This document shows, one piece after another, positions 21,958-32,889 of a stretch of 64,000 nucleotides of DNA. Both the position numbers and the translations under genes were made by a program. The DNA is from Meconema thalassinum (taxonomy: Eukaryota > Arthropoda > Insecta > Orthoptera > Tettigoniidae). Numbering within the stretch: position 1 is the first letter of the stretch; each line of letters begins with the position of its first letter. The stretch covers positions 360,140,779-360,204,778 of the forward strand of contig OX336393.1 of assembly GCA_946902985.2 (NCBI GenBank), written 5' to 3'. The notes beneath the pieces were generated by a model. The model ran no database searches and had not been told where the DNA came from. It saw only the letters and a program-made list of their open reading frames with translations.

Positions 21958-22278
21958 CTACTGTACATTCTTTGTACGATTATTTTTTGACTCTATTGAA
22001 ACTATGAGGGCGTCAAAAGATTGCACTCTCAACATTGCAAAATACTGCTGGCCATGACTGAAAAATTGTTGGGGCAAATTGAGGCCTATACGTTCCAGAG
22101 TTTCCCCTTGAGCTTTATTGATTGTGATAAAGTATGCCAAATGAATTGGAAAATATTGCCTCTTAAAAGAAAATGATAGTGTTTTATCGGATGGTGTTAA
22201 ATCAAGTCGAAGGATTAGACATCTCTGCCTAATTTTAACTGCACCTATTATTTCCAAATCCAAGCAATATGGTTGCAT
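21958..22278 (-). pseudogene. Helitron PIF1-like helicase, C-terminal part
   Basis: The frame (about 106 residues) contains RLDLTPSDKTLSFSFKRQYF, then PIHLAYFITINKAQGETLERIGLNLPQ split over residues 46-75, and FSHGQQYFAMLRVQSFD. These are the last PIF1/RecD-like helicase motifs (INKAQGQT and FSHGQLYVALSRV) of Helitron Rep-Hel proteins. The usual A-L-S-R-V is AMLRV here, a change at a normally conserved motif. Similarity ends near 22258; the Rep domain and helicase motifs I-IV are not nearby. Confidence 0.8.
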
Positions 22279-22527
22279 TTAGGAGTCCTTGGGAACCGTT
22301 CAGATTTCAAAGCAGCATAACGGGCCAAGCGTTTGGAGTATGTGGCGGCCAGTCGTTTAGTTCCAAGGGATTCAAGAACTCTGATGAGTCTAATACAACT
22401 GGCCGCAAACCATCGCTTATATTTTTGGAATATAACGAAGAAATGCGATGATGTGTAATTCCATACATTTTAAAACAATGTGGACCGTGTGCGTGTGGCA
22501 CAGTAACATTGGCACCAAATGAAACGA
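22279..22527. other. unassigned sequence upstream of helicase remnant
   Basis: Two long minus-strand frames overlap here without any recognised motif. May be non-Helitron sequence joined at a deletion or captured DNA. Confidence 0.25.
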
Positions 22528-22720
22528 AGGAAGGAAGGAAGCTTGCAGTTTAACGTGACCGTTAATCTCGCGATCATAAGCCACGGGACCTCCGTTTAAC
22601 GTGGAATCCGAACCACAGGACATGGCCTTTCACATCAAAAATCACACATGCATTGACCGGGAATCGAACCCGATCCGCCTTGGTGAGAGGCATACAGCTT
22701 GACCGCTGCGCCATGAAACG
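22528..22720 (-). repeat. tRNA-derived SINE, family F (copy 1)
   Basis: Minus-strand head GGCGCAGCGGTCAAGCTGTA with B box GGTTCGATTCCCGG; body includes CGTGGCTTATGATCGCGAG and ends in a (GGAA)n run. A second copy lies at 61083-61288. Confidence 0.75.
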
Positions 22721-22799
22721 AAGGACATAGCATTGTACTGCCGATTAGTCCCTCTGGAATTCCTTGAGATATCATCTCCAGTGAAAAATAATTGTTAAA

Positions 22800-23456
22800 G
22801 CCTGTCAAATATTTTATATTTATTCAGATTAATTTTACCATTACAACATCAAAGGTCAAAGTAACCAAGTGTAGATTTCTCGCAAGAGAAATACAGTGCA
22901 GAACAATGTTTACATTTGTTCGTCAAGGACCCTAAACTGTAACGGCATAGTATCTGGAATTGTTTCTGAAATGCCATATTTATATTGGATTTTAAAAGTG
23001 GCTTCGTATTTTTCTCCGATTTCCCACTTTTTTGCGGCTAATGTTCTATTTCGTCAAATGGGTTTATTTATAGCAGCATTTCTGCCCAAATTAACGTCAT
23101 TTTATATAAAACTATAGTGGCCTGCATCAACGTAGCCGCCAAATATTAAATGGCAAATAATAACTTACTTCCATTGCCAAAATCAACTGCGTGGTTAGAC
23201 CCATTGTTATGCACTCTAAACAAATAATCAATAAACAATAATATTCACATATACAATGAATACTTCCATTCTCAAGTTGGTTGCTGATGATAATGCGATG
23301 AGATTGATCGCCAATAATAAAATCCTTGCAATTGTTGCAATTTGCTTGCAAACGCAACTCAGGATGACGATCTTCATTTTGAAATAAACAGAATGAAATT
23401 GCTGTAAATAATGAATTTCCATCACCTGTTGAAGGTACAATACTTTGTATTTCCAT
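22800..23456 (-). pseudogene. OTU-domain remnant (copy 1), Helitron-associated
   Basis: The main frame is 23456-23127. Its first 35 residues read STGDGNSLFTAISFCLFQNE, then DRHPELRLQ, the start of an OTU cysteine-peptidase domain as found in many Helitron proteins. The catalytic Cys of the usual GDGNC is Ser. About 20 residues further a deletion removes part of the helix compared with copy 2, and the frame loses similarity after SNQLENGS. The DNA from 22800 to 23456 is a diverged duplicate of 24400-24964. OTU domains cleave ubiquitin conjugates; this one is unlikely to be active. Confidence 0.6.
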
Positions 23457-23539
23457 GACAGTAAATTATGCAAGGGAGCATAGAATCACTTCGCCACTAC
23501 TGGAATGAGCATAGACTCACTTCGCCAGCCACAGTAATG

Positions 23540-23920
23540 GAGGGAGTTTTAGAATTATATGTTCAGTGCTTGTCAAAGATCGTATTAACACAGGGAAGCC
23601 CATTCTTAAGGCTACATTCTGAGCTATTGCCCCGGATTCCAGGTTCGATCCCCGCTCTGCCAAGAAATTTAATTCTGGTCTGAGGACTGGAACGGGGCGC
23701 ACTCGTGAGGCAAAACTAAGAAGAGCAAAGTTTGATTCCCATCTCAACAATCTTGGATTTGGTTTTCCGTGGTTTCCCACTTCCACTCCAGGCAAATACC
23801 GGGATAGTTCCTAACTTAAAGCCTCGGTCGTTAACTCCCCATTCCCCACATTAATTACAAATGCACACATCAACACAGCCATCACATTAACACAGGTTAT
23901 CAGAGAAAAGTTTACACTCG
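23540..23920 (+). repeat. SINE with family-A-like tail (type I, copy 1)
   Basis: B box GGTTCGATCCCCGCTC (23643-23658), then ATTTAATTCTGGTCTGAGGAC, a mid-body TTTCCCACTTCCACTC and a 3' part (ACACAGCCATCACATTAACAC) shared with the end of family A. A second copy follows at 25085-25500. Confidence 0.7.
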
Positions 23921-24049
23921 CACACCTGTTCGCCAATATGTTAACGCTGATGTATGTGTTTGAACTACTGGATATAAGTTCAATGTTCCCCATCTCTTGA
24001 TGAATACAGTACTTTTGCATTTGTCAGTTGGCACAGGCTAGAGTAAAAG

Positions 24050-24375
24050 GTGGCTTTTCACCGATGTCTCAGTCTCACTCATGGCTGTGATTATATGGAA
24101 GCTACTGAGGTATGGGTGGTGCTTAGTAATGGCATTCGGGGCACAGTCAGTGCCTGTGAATGCTGTGAAAGGTTCAACTCATAGGGTTAGGACTACTGTT
24201 CTGACTCAGTGAGGAAAGCAATGGCAAACTACCTCACTCCTCTTCTTGCCTAGAACGCCTCAAAATAGCGCTGCCTTGGGTTTTTGTGGGTATCTACTCA
24301 CATAACGCAACGGCGGTACTTTTTGAGGATCCAACCAGCCTTCGGGCTGACTACCTAACAGACAGACAGACAGAC
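24050..24375 (+). repeat. unclassified interspersed repeat ending in (CAGA)n
   Basis: Contains GCAATGGCAAACTACCTCAC, a phrase typical of moderately repeated insect elements, and ends in a CAGACAGACAGACAGAC tract. Single copy in the window, so boundaries are guessed. Confidence 0.35.
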
Positions 24376-24399
24376 TTTAAAATTAATATCATTGCATTG

Positions 24400-24964
24400 T
24401 TGCAGCTTGGCAAATATTTTATATTTCAGCAGATCAATTTTACCATCACAACAGTAAAGGCCAAAGTAACCGCGCGTAGATTTTACGCAAGAGAAATACA
24501 ATGTAGAACAATGTTTACATTTGATCGTCAAAGACCTTTCACTGTACTGCATAACATCTGGAATTGTTTCTGAAATGGCCTATTTATATTGGATTTTAAA
24601 TGTGGCTTCGTATTATTCGATAACACTATAGTGACCTGCAATATCGGAGCCGCTAAATATTAAATGGCAAAAAATACTTCCATTGCCGAAATCAACTGCG
24701 TAGTTAGATTCAGTACTCTAAACAAATAATCATTAAACAACTGTCTTATACAATGAAGTTCAACATGACCGTCCAGAGACTCTCATACTCAAGTTGGTTG
24801 GTGAGGAGAATGCGATGAGACTGATCGCTTACAATAAATTCCTTATAATTGTTCCTGCCAGCGAAATGTTTGGCAATAGCTTGAAAACGCAGCGCAGAAT
24901 GACGTTCTTCATTTTGATATAAACAGTACAAAACTGCTCTAAATAAGCTATTTCCATCACCTGT
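24400..24964 (-). pseudogene. OTU-domain remnant (copy 2), Helitron-associated
   Basis: From 24964 downward the minus frame reads TGDGNSLFRAVLYCLYQNEE, then RHSALRFQAIAKHFAGRNNY and KEFIVSDQSHRILLTNQLEY, a longer piece of the OTU domain than copy 1. The catalytic Cys position is again Ser (GDGNS). A stop lies just upstream of TGDGN. Shares the same flank (24400-24600) as copy 1, so the two are duplicates about 1.5 kb apart in the same orientation as the Helitron helicase remnant. Confidence 0.6.
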
Positions 24965-25084
24965 TATAATTTATGGCAGTACATTTTGCAGGGGAACATA
25001 GAATAACTTCGCCAACTACTGGAATGAGCTTAGGCATATACTCAATACTCACTTCGGCAGTCACCCTAATGGAGGCTGTTTTAG

Positions 25085-25500
25085 AATTCTATGTCCCGTG
25101 CATGTCAAAAATCGTATTAACACATGGAAGCCCACCCATTCTTGGCTATCGCCTCGGAGACCCGGGTTACATTCCCTGCTCTGCCAAGAAATTTAATTCT
25201 GGTCTGAGGGCAAAAACGGGGCACATTCAGTCTCTAGAGGTGTAACTAAGAAGAGGAAGGTTTGATTCCCACCTCGACAATCTTAGATGTGGTTTTCCGT
25301 GATTTCCCACTTCCACTCAAGGCAAATACCGGGATGGTTCCTAACTTAAGGCCTCGGCCGTCACCTTGCCATTTCCCACCTTAATTACAAATACACAAAG
25401 TAATGCAGCTATCACAATAATACGGGTTATCAGAGAAAATTTTACACTTACACACCAAAGTACATGGGGCTGAGTGACAACGATGTCGGAGCCCTTCAAA
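25085..25500 (+). repeat. SINE with family-A-like tail (type I, copy 2)
   Basis: Head with CCTCGGAGACCCGGGTTACA (degraded B box), body TTTAATTCTGGTCTGAGG, GGTTCCTAACTTAAGGCCTC and a tail CCAAAGTACATGGGGCTGAG resembling family A. Confidence 0.75.
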
Positions 25501-25773
25501 CGAATTATGTTTGCCAAGTGTCTCTCATGGCGGAAGCAATTGTGGACACGCGCCAGGGCCTGGAAAACTACCTTTTCACTAATAATTTAAGAGTATATCG
25601 ACGATGCATAATTTATAACTTTTAGTCTAGGATGCTACCAACTTGACCACCGAAGCATTGGGAAGAAATTGCAATATTAAAGTACATAAACAACATAGCC
25701 TACACACTCAACTGTCAGTTAATGTTCTTCAACGTTTCCCTTCTTAAAAATTCCCCTCTATAACTCTCCATCA

Positions 25774-26299
25774 CTTGAAAACGCGCCATGTTTTGTGTTT
25801 TAAATATATCGATGCAATGGTGCTGCCATCTGTTGTTAGTTACTGAAACTATATGGGCGAGGTACTGCCATCTTTTGTCAGTTACTGCAATTGATGGCAG
25901 ATATTAGCTCTTTTGACCACATGCTGTAATGCAATGGTAAAACGGAAATAAAACTTATTGAGAGGGAATGTAGGAATCTTTAACTGACATAAAACGTTAC
26001 TAATAATCCTTGATAAAACAATATTAAACTATCACGCGAAAACTCGCCATCAAGGCCATGCCTTGTGTTTTAAATATATCGACGCAATCTGCTCTCAGTT
26101 ACTGGAACTATATTGGCGAGGTACTGCCATCTGTTGTCAGTTACTGGAACTGATTGCAGATATTCAAACGACGTATTGAGGACATGCTGTAATGCAATGG
26201 TAAAACGGAAATAAAACGTGTTGAGAAAATGTGTAGAAATATGTATCTTTAACTGACATAAAACCTTACTAATACTCCTTGATAAAACAATATTTCAGT
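25774..26299 (+). repeat. tandem duplication, two ~260-bp units
   Basis: Units 25774-26031 and 26033-26299 share TTGTGTTTTAAATATATCGA, GGCGAGGTACTGCCATCT, GACATGCTGTAATGCAATGG and CTTGATAAAACAATATT in the same order. Non-coding. Confidence 0.75.
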
Positions 26300-26309
26300 G
26301 GCAAAAAAA

Positions 26310-26395
26310 AAAAAAAAAACTGGCGAGAGTTGGGATCGAACCTGCGATCCTTGGATCCACAGTCAATCGCCTTAACCAAATAGCTACTCGCGCAC
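26310..26395 (-). repeat. tRNA-like sequence (SINE head or tRNA pseudogene)
   Basis: Minus strand: A-box-like TAGCTATTTGGTTAAGGC, a potential GTG anticodon, B box GGTTCGATCCC and a T run at the 3' side (26302-26319) that could act as a pol III stop. Acceptor and T stems do not pair properly (T stem about 3 of 5), so it is not a functional tRNA. Confidence 0.4.
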
Positions 26396-26399
26396 TCAC

Positions 26400-27480
26400 A
26401 TTTAGATGCAGACGCAACCATTCACTATCTTCAAAAGCCGCTATCTGAAGAAAATAATCCAATTCATTATCAATAAAATCAATATACATTCGTATATGTT
26501 CATACTGTTATTATATTGTATTGTCAGAACTTGGTTAATGTATGTTTTCAATTACATGGAAGCTTATTAAATAACTTACATTTTAATGGACTTCTCACCG
26601 CCATTTTGTCATGAGCCCAGGCGGATTGTGCGCATGCGCGAGGGGCTAGAATTCTGCTATTTTCTATATTTATTTAAAAATATACCGTATTATATTTGTT
26701 TATTTTAGAGACACTCTGCAAATCTACAGGCCAAGAGCTTTCGTTAGAGTGCTCTACGAAGTAAATTGGTTCTGTCGTTCTCTCTATCTCGTGATAACAA
26801 AAATCACCTTACTGTTTTAAATATATAGATTGGCTCAATTTATTATTTGTACGTCTTCTAAAGCTGTATCCCAGCGAAGCTTCTTTTGACGTATATAAAT
26901 TACTTTTAAACTGAGAATTCATCAGTTGATAGTGTTTCTATTGGATTAAATGTAATGAAAAAATATCGTTCCTTTATTAAACGAAAATACTCTTTGGGCT
27001 TATATTAGATTGTGAGAGTGAGAGAAAGCGTGTAGCAGAAACAGAACAAAGTGTCACTTGATTAAACAGAGTGTGTTCCTTACGTCTCAAATGTCACAGA
27101 AGATGTTATATTAATATTCTGTTCTCTACTGTTCCATGCTGTCACGTCGGGATAACTTATGAATATTTTCCTAACACAAGTGGCGAACAAATAAAACACG
27201 CACATCGTCAAACACGCAAAGGAATAGACTTATTGCAGCCTTGCTCAGAGCTTTTAATACCACTGCTATTTCTGTCTAAACTGCGTACATTCAATCTTAC
27301 AGTCTCTCTCAGTTCGTCAAAGTACACGTTTACATACTTCACGCAAGGTGTCTTCATACACTTCAGGGTTCCTGGGACAGAAGTTTTGTCAGGAATATCA
27401 AAAGTGTAGAAATTTTGCAATTTTATTAAGTTTTAGTTGTTGTTACGTAATGATATGAATTATGTTCAATTCTCTTCCGC
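26400..27480. other. no confident gene; unassigned open frame
   Basis: AT-rich. A minus-strand frame of about 70 residues (27420-27208; contains GTLKCMKTPCVKYVNVYFDE) looks less random in composition than most, and could be an exon, but I recognise no domain and no clear splice sites. Confidence 0.25.
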
Positions 27481-27489
27481 TTCCTCTTC

Positions 27490-27870
27490 CTTTTCCTCTC
27501 CTTCTACTTTCAGATAGGACCTACAGAAGACCACGCTTGTTTTGAGTTTTGTCCAGTACTGATGTATCTTTTCCCGGTGCATATCTTTTCATCGCTCTGA
27601 CTGTCTGATCTTTGATGTCTTTCTCAGCTTCAGTTAGCCACGTAATACGGACCTTGTTTCACTAGAAGGCGAACAGGGGGGTTGGTCAGTCTGTTCGGAG
27701 GTAATCTTTCCACATGATCATAATGAACTACCCTTCTTTTTATGGCACAGTAAGGAAGCCTCTCTACTTTTACCTAGAGGTTTGAGTTGTGTTGTTTTCG
27801 GTATTCCCCATCTTCAAGTACTGGTCCTAAGATCTTTCTGAGGATTCTTCTCTCTCTGACCTCCAAATTA
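27490..27870 (-). pseudogene. LINE RT, C-terminal fragment
   Basis: Minus translation yields LEVRERRILRKILGPVLEDG, then EYRKQHNS and, after a stop, KVERLPYCAIKRRVVHYDHV and ERLPPNRLT. This is the region after the thumb in RTE/Jockey-like LINE proteins (KILGP...L-F-GH...). A related fragment lies at 61430-61690. Several stops; dead. Confidence 0.55.
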
Positions 27871-27889
<19 letters not shown>

Positions 27890-27901
<12 letters not shown>

Positions 27902-28400
27902 TATCATTATATTCTAAAGGCTAATGCTTTGTCGATGCAACCACACCCTTGTGGCATTGGTGGTTCTTTTCAGTTCCATGTAATTGTCACATCCCATTCT
28001 ATTCTTGATGTCTTCCAAATACTTCGTCCTAGGCTGTCCTCTTCCTTTCTTTCCCAGTTTAGGGGCAGATGACCTCGTAGTTCCTCCCCTTAAAACAACA
28101 GTAACTAACTAACTAACTTCTTTTCCAGCATTTTCTCTTCAAGAATGTTAACGATGAAAGTGTTGTGTCAGATGACATGCCCAATAAATTTAATTTTTCT
28201 CTTTCCCATTTCATTCATTAATCTTCTCTCTTCTTTGTCTTCCCTTAAGTCTTCCAGGTTGGTTTATCTTTCCATCGTTCTTGTCATTTTCCACCATATC
28301 CACATCACGCCTCTTTTATTCATTGACAGACAATCCATAGCATACAGAGCTACCTGTCGGATGACTGAACTAGTGTAGTGCTTCAATTTAAGATTGCGTG
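27890..28400 (-). pseudogene. RTE-like LINE 3' end (copy 1) with a small insertion
   Basis: Diverged duplicate of 28560-28880 on the same strand. Minus frame contains the GKKGRGRPRTKYLE-type basic motif and DIKNRMGCDNYMELKR of RTE-like C-termini. A ~65-bp piece (28056-28125; GGGGCAGATGACCTCGTAGT plus an (ACTA)n tail) interrupts the motif; the same piece occurs inverted at 54261-54330, so it is a small separate repeat. A (CAT)n tract at 27878-27904 marks the 3' end. Confidence 0.6.
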
Positions 28401-28559
28401 ATTTAATATAAATTAATACCAATTCGTATTTAAGTTTACTACATCTTAGTCAATAAAAATGAAATTAATATACATTAACCCTTATAATGCTAGGGGGCCG
28501 AATATCGATCAAGGGAAAATGTTTATAGACATTTTATTATAATTAGTCTATTAGTATCA

Positions 28560-29235
28560 TTCATTCAAATTCTAAAGGCTGTCTTGTCGATGCAACCACA
28601 CTGTTCTGCCACTGGCAGTTCTTTTCCGTTCCATGTAATTGTCACATCCCATTACATTTTTCCAAATACTTCGTCCTAGGCCGTCCTCTTCCTTTCTTTC
28701 CCAGCATTTTCCCTTCAAGATAACGATGAAAGTGTCTGATGTCATGTCAAATAAATTTTATTTTTCTCTTTCCCATTACCTTCATTAATCTTCTCTCTTC
28801 TTTGACTTCCCTTAAGACGTCCAGGTTTCTTTTCCTTTCCATCCAGCTCGTTCTTGTCATTTTCCGCCATATTCACATTTCAGCAGCTTCAAGTCGATTC
28901 TTTACAATGTACAAAAAGTCCAACTTTCACTTCCTTAGAGCAATGTACTCAACAAAAATGGTTTTGGAAAGATTTTTCTTACATCTGTATTCATATGTGT
29001 GCTGGATAAAATGTTTTCCTTAGTCATAAATGCCTGTTTTGTCAATGCAATCCTTCTCTTCACTTCCATTAAGCATCTATTGTCTTCTGTGATTATACTA
29101 CCGAGATAACAAAATTGATTCACTTCTTCAATTCTCAAGTCATCAATTTTTATATTGGTTTTAATTTCTTCCATATTTTTTCGAAATAACATTACCTTTG
29201 TTTTCCGTTTGTACACTTTTAATTTCCATAGTTAA
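28560..29235 (-). pseudogene. RTE-like LINE, thumb to C-terminus (copy 2)
   Basis: The frame 29216-28935 reads KTKVMLFRKN, then IKIDDLRIEEVNQFCYLGSI, ITEDNRCLMEVKRRIALTKQ and AFMTKENILSSTHMNTDVRK. This is the conserved 'EEV..F.YLG..I..D' section downstream of the YADD box. The palm itself is missing. A frameshift after STLL separates it from the C-terminal motif (GKKGRGRPRTKYLED) near 28680. Confidence 0.7.
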
Positions 29236-29271
29236 AGTGTGTCTGATACGACTTGCAGCATTTTATTCATT

Positions 29272-29652
29272 ATAATAATAATATCGTATGGCCTCGGGCG
29301 CCTGGTGCAAGCTTTGTTAATTGGCACCCCGAGGGTAGCTTGCATGTCGAATTTCGTCGTTCCTTTGAACGCTATGAAAGTCAAGGAGGTTAGATGTCTA
29401 AACTCCTTGACACTACAGCGCTTTCAAGTAGAGAATGGAGGAACTTTGAGTTGGCGGAAAATCCCGAGAATAATTTTGCCATTGAACACGGCCTACTGAA
29501 TTCAAATGGGTTCTTTAACATGCCAACAACGTATGACATGAGTGTCGTGATTTTTGTCACCTTTCAAAAATCACTTACCATGGCCAGGAGCGAACCTGCA
29601 ATCTTGGAGTTGGTAGTCCGACACTATAACCACTCACCCACCGTGGCAAGCT
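29272..29652 (-). repeat. tRNA-derived SINE, family D (copy 1)
   Basis: Minus-strand head GCTTGCCACGGTGGGTGAGT with B box GGTTCGCTCCTGGCC, body to a (TAA)n tail at 29269-29283. Flanked by ATTTTATTCATT at 29260-29271 and 29653-29664, a 12-bp target-site duplication. It landed between two LINE remnants. Confidence 0.85.
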
Positions 29653-29655
29653 ATT

Positions 29656-30230
29656 TTATTCATTTATTAGTGTAAAGCAATTATTTATTTGTTTCTCTTT
29701 TATTGTAAGCGAATTATTCCCATAAATGGAAGACGTTAAGCAAATAACTCTATCAACATTTTTTGGGTTCTCCTTGTTCCAATAAGATTTCATTCTTTCC
29801 AATGAGGCTTGATTACGTTTGTACGAACACTTTGGTACTGCTATGTTTCGATTGCTCTGATGTAAGATTCCCATTTGTTTACTTTGTGTCTGAAGGTGTC
29901 CCTTTCTGAAATGTCTGTTGAACTTACGTTTGCAATTTTGAGGTCCATTCGAAGTTTTTCTAGCCAAGGTATTGAGTTCTTCAATCGATTTTCTGGTAGC
30001 CTCGTGACAGTCATGACCAAATAATTTCATTCTTCTTTTCTTAGTATCAAGTTCGATGTTTGAATCCTGCTCTGTTGTTTTGATTGTAGCCTGTAACCAT
30101 CTTGGGTATATCTTCTTATGTATTATTTTGATTTTTCCTAGTCAATATTCTTTATTGTTGTCAGAGTTTCGCTTGCGTAAAGGACTGTTGCTTTTATGAC
30201 TGTGTTGTAGTGCCGAATTAGTGTGTGTTT
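29656..30230 (-). pseudogene. LINE RT, C-terminal fragment
   Basis: From 30230 downward, minus translation gives HTLIRHYNTVIKATVLYASE and TLTT, the motif that ends the RT core in this LINE group, then after frameshifts ELDTKKRRMKLFGHDCHEAT and RKSIEELNTLARKTSNGPQ in the 124-residue frame 30030-29656. Stops and frameshifts show decay. The tail part may be continued by 31905-32070, separated by later insertions. Confidence 0.6.
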
Positions 30231-31189
30231 TAACATACTGTATATGTTTTGTTATAGGCCTAGATGTTTCGGACTAACCCTAATACCTATTTAACTTTTA
30301 GGATACGATTTTGTTGTGAGATTCTTTCAAGGCCTGTATTATTGATTTTATATTTATATTATTTTGTCTTACAAATACTCAGTGCTATCACTGTTGTAAC
30401 CAAGATAACGCGGTAATCTTAAAATGCTATCTTAAAAAATCTATTTCATAAAATTTGGCTTGACATTGAGATAGAAATCTCTGTACATATCGATGTGTTT
30501 AAGTTCTGTGAATAATTATTCTGGATATTCTGGATTAATAATTATTATTCTTTGAACATGCTGCAGACAGCCGACTCCCCACACATTTTATCTTTTGACT
30601 TTTTTTTTTTTTTTTTTTTTTTGCGAAAAGATTTTATAAAATATATGCCATTTACATTGTGAAGACCATCAACACTTTAACTTTCAATTCGTATTATTTT
30701 TAAAATAATGACATTTTAATTTAGCATCTATTACTTTCAAAATATATTAAACTGCTAGGGAAGAAATTAACATTCTATCTTAAAAAAAACTATTTAATAA
30801 AATTTGGCTTGACATATTTAACACAATCCTTAAAATAGCTTGGTATCAAAAGGGTTAATAAACTTAATAATGTGTTCCACTTTCGGCCATAATATGGCCT
30901 TCTTCAGCATTGTTGTTATAAAGAAACTAAAGGAGTTACGAGCAAAGCTATTTTGTTAATAGCCTACTGTATTTCATTTGGGTTTTCCATGAAAAATCTT
31001 ATATAATATTTTAAAACATTTCTGTAACACATATGGACTTTAATTTGGAGTGCTGAATATAACAATAATTTTGCAAAACTGACATATACGGTATATATAA
31101 ATGGTATTGTATATTGAATCCCAGGGAGGTGGATGGGGGTAGTTGCACCGGAATTGAAATAAAATAGGTATTATTCCATCATTTGCTAG
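30231..31189. other. no gene; partial internal repeats, poly-T, possible Penelope-like end
   Basis: ATCTTAAAAAATCTATTTCA with AATTTGGCTTGACAT at about 30430-30463 recurs at 30778-30815. Poly-T lies at 30599-30622. At 30874-30905 TTTCGGCCATAATATGGCCT, followed by TCTTCAGC, resembles the GAAGAAGGCC...GGCCGAAA signature of some Penelope-like termini. No coding sequence. Confidence 0.3.
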
Positions 31190-31350
31190 GAAGGAGTGTG
31201 AAAAAGCCCGGGAAAAAACACTCTCAGGATAGCCGCTGTCAGCGCCGAGATTAAAACCTCCGATCTCCGGACTTGCTGCAACTTCCCGTCACGGTCAAAG
31301 TGAACGATTTAACACACACGCCTTCGCAATGGCGTGATTATTTCTTTTCA
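31190..31350 (-). repeat. SINE fragment (type J)
   Basis: Shares CACTCTCAGGATAGCCGCTG-type sequence, CTTCCCGTC and TGAACGATTTAACAC with 35375-35515. Both look like the end of one tRNA-derived family with a degraded head. Confidence 0.5.
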
Positions 31351-31365
31351 ATTATTTATTTATTT

Positions 31366-31381
31366 ATTCATTTTCTAATAT

Positions 31382-31432
<51 letters not shown>
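31366..31432 (+). repeat. (TTTA)n microsatellite
   Basis: About 15 uninterrupted TTTA repeats between two SINE pieces. Confidence 0.95.
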
Positions 31433-31435
31433 CCG

Positions 31436-31800
31436 ACAGCGGTAGCTACGCGCGCTAAAGCGCAGTGCTAGGCCAAGGGGCCAAGCTATCTGTGTACTCA
31501 GTAGACGTGGGTTTGATCCCCACGTTGGCAATCCTTGAAATGTTTTTCCGTGGTTTCCCCATTTTCAACTCCAGGAAAATACTGGGACGGTACCTTCTGA
31601 CAGGCCACGGCCGCATCCTTCCACATCCTTGCCCAGTTTCATTCATCTGCATTTATTTCATCTCTCATTTACATTTCTCATCATGTTGGCGTCAGGAAGG
31701 TCAACTGGCCGTAAAAATCATCCGCCACATAGAATTTCATCACATCTCATCCCCGACGCCGCGCCTTTGGAAACGGGAATAATAAGACGTAGACATTTTA
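31436..31800 (+). repeat. tRNA-derived SINE, family G
   Basis: A-box-like AGCGGTAGCTACGCGCGC, B box GGTTTGATCCCCACG (31510-31524), then TTTTTCCGTGGTTTCCCC and a tail ending GGGAATAATAAGACG. TTTA-rich runs lie on both sides (31366-31432, 31800-31822). Single copy here. Confidence 0.7.
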
Positions 31801-31904
31801 TATTTACTTATTTATTTATGTATTTTTATATTTGTTTATTATTATCGCACATTCCCTTTTAAGAGAGCGTGTGAACTTGAACAATTATTATGACAACCTA
31901 TCAT

Positions 31905-32070
31905 TCGTTCACTATATTCTTTCTTCCGTTCGTCCGTCCGCTTCTTTCCTGGCATCTTTGGTAGCAGTTCTTTATCAAATTTATGTTTCATTATGGATTT
32001 TCTAAATTTAACCCGATGTTGAGCTGCTTGAGGTTTTCTTCAGTTTCCTATATCCATTTGGACTTGTTTT
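31905..32070 (-). pseudogene. LINE C-terminal tail fragment
   Basis: Minus translation contains KFRKSIMKHKFDKELLPKMP, then GKKRTDERKKEYSERM, the basic C-terminal tail of the LINE type seen at 29656-30230. One stop interrupts the upstream part. Confidence 0.5.
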
Positions 32071-32889
32071 TACTGTTAAGGGTGATGTTAAAAATGTGTT
32101 TTGTGCTGGTGCTTTCTTTATATATATATACAGGGTGTAATTGATATGATGGAAGTCCGTTACACTGGTGATAGAAGAGAATATTCCAAGCTTCCTAGGT
32201 AAAAAAAAATGTCACCTAACTTGAAATTGAAAATTAATCGTTAAAAAGTCAATGTTTTTAGTTTTTTCAGAAACTAATCAAGCAGAAAGTGGTGCGGCAG
32301 GTTGGGGGAACGAGGTGGAGCGGGGTGTGACGACGCGCAGAGGGGAAGTTGTTACGTAATCGGAGCATTGACCTTACCGGTTGACCTGAGGGGTGGTAGG
32401 CTATCAGCTGTTATGAGGATAAGCGGTACCGTCTCGTAAGAAAATGTGTATTGCCGTTATTTTTGTTGTTGTTGTTGTTGTTGTTGACAACGCATGCAAT
32501 GGCTTGGGACGTTAGGACCGGTAGTATTGTGCAGCCTACTTTGTAAGTGTGGAATTCATTGATTGATGTTCATGTATACAATAATTTCGATACTCAGCCC
32601 TGGTGTATAATTGGCATCCGTGTCGGACCTTCTGTTGACTAGTTTCTGAAAATACTAAAAACATTCACTTAATGAAATACAGTGTGACAAAATTCCGACA
32701 TCCCGTAGTCTGTTCAGAACTAGGCATTTAAGACGGAAGTAAAATACTTGATGTTTTGTTTGAGAGGCTTGGCGATTTTGGTCATTTAGCCCCATGTAGC
32801 TGGGTGTGGGTAGATTTTGAGTGATAACCTGTGTTTTTGTGGTTTCTGTAGTAATGTGGGTATTTGCAATTCAGGTGAGGATTCGGAAG
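32071..32889. other. no gene; possible transposon end
   Basis: TATATATACAGGGTGTAATT at 32126-32145 looks like a TA + CAGGGTG terminus of a Tc1/mariner-type element, but no inverse partner was found in the window. A (TTG)n run lies at 32458-32485. Confidence 0.3.

Noticed and set aside
21958..22278. Host PIF1 helicase gene
   Set aside because: Motif forms, truncation, and the Helitron terminus next to it point to a transposon remnant.
26325..26395. Possible tRNA-His (GTG) gene on the minus strand with a poly-T stop
   Set aside because: B box and T run fit, but T and anticodon stems have only about 3 of 5 pairs and the acceptor pairs out of register. Listed as a tRNA-like repeat instead.
29656..30030. 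124-residue minus-strand hypothetical gene
   Set aside because: Upstream in-register LINE motifs (LIRHYNTVIK...LYASETL) show it is the decayed C-terminal part of a LINE.
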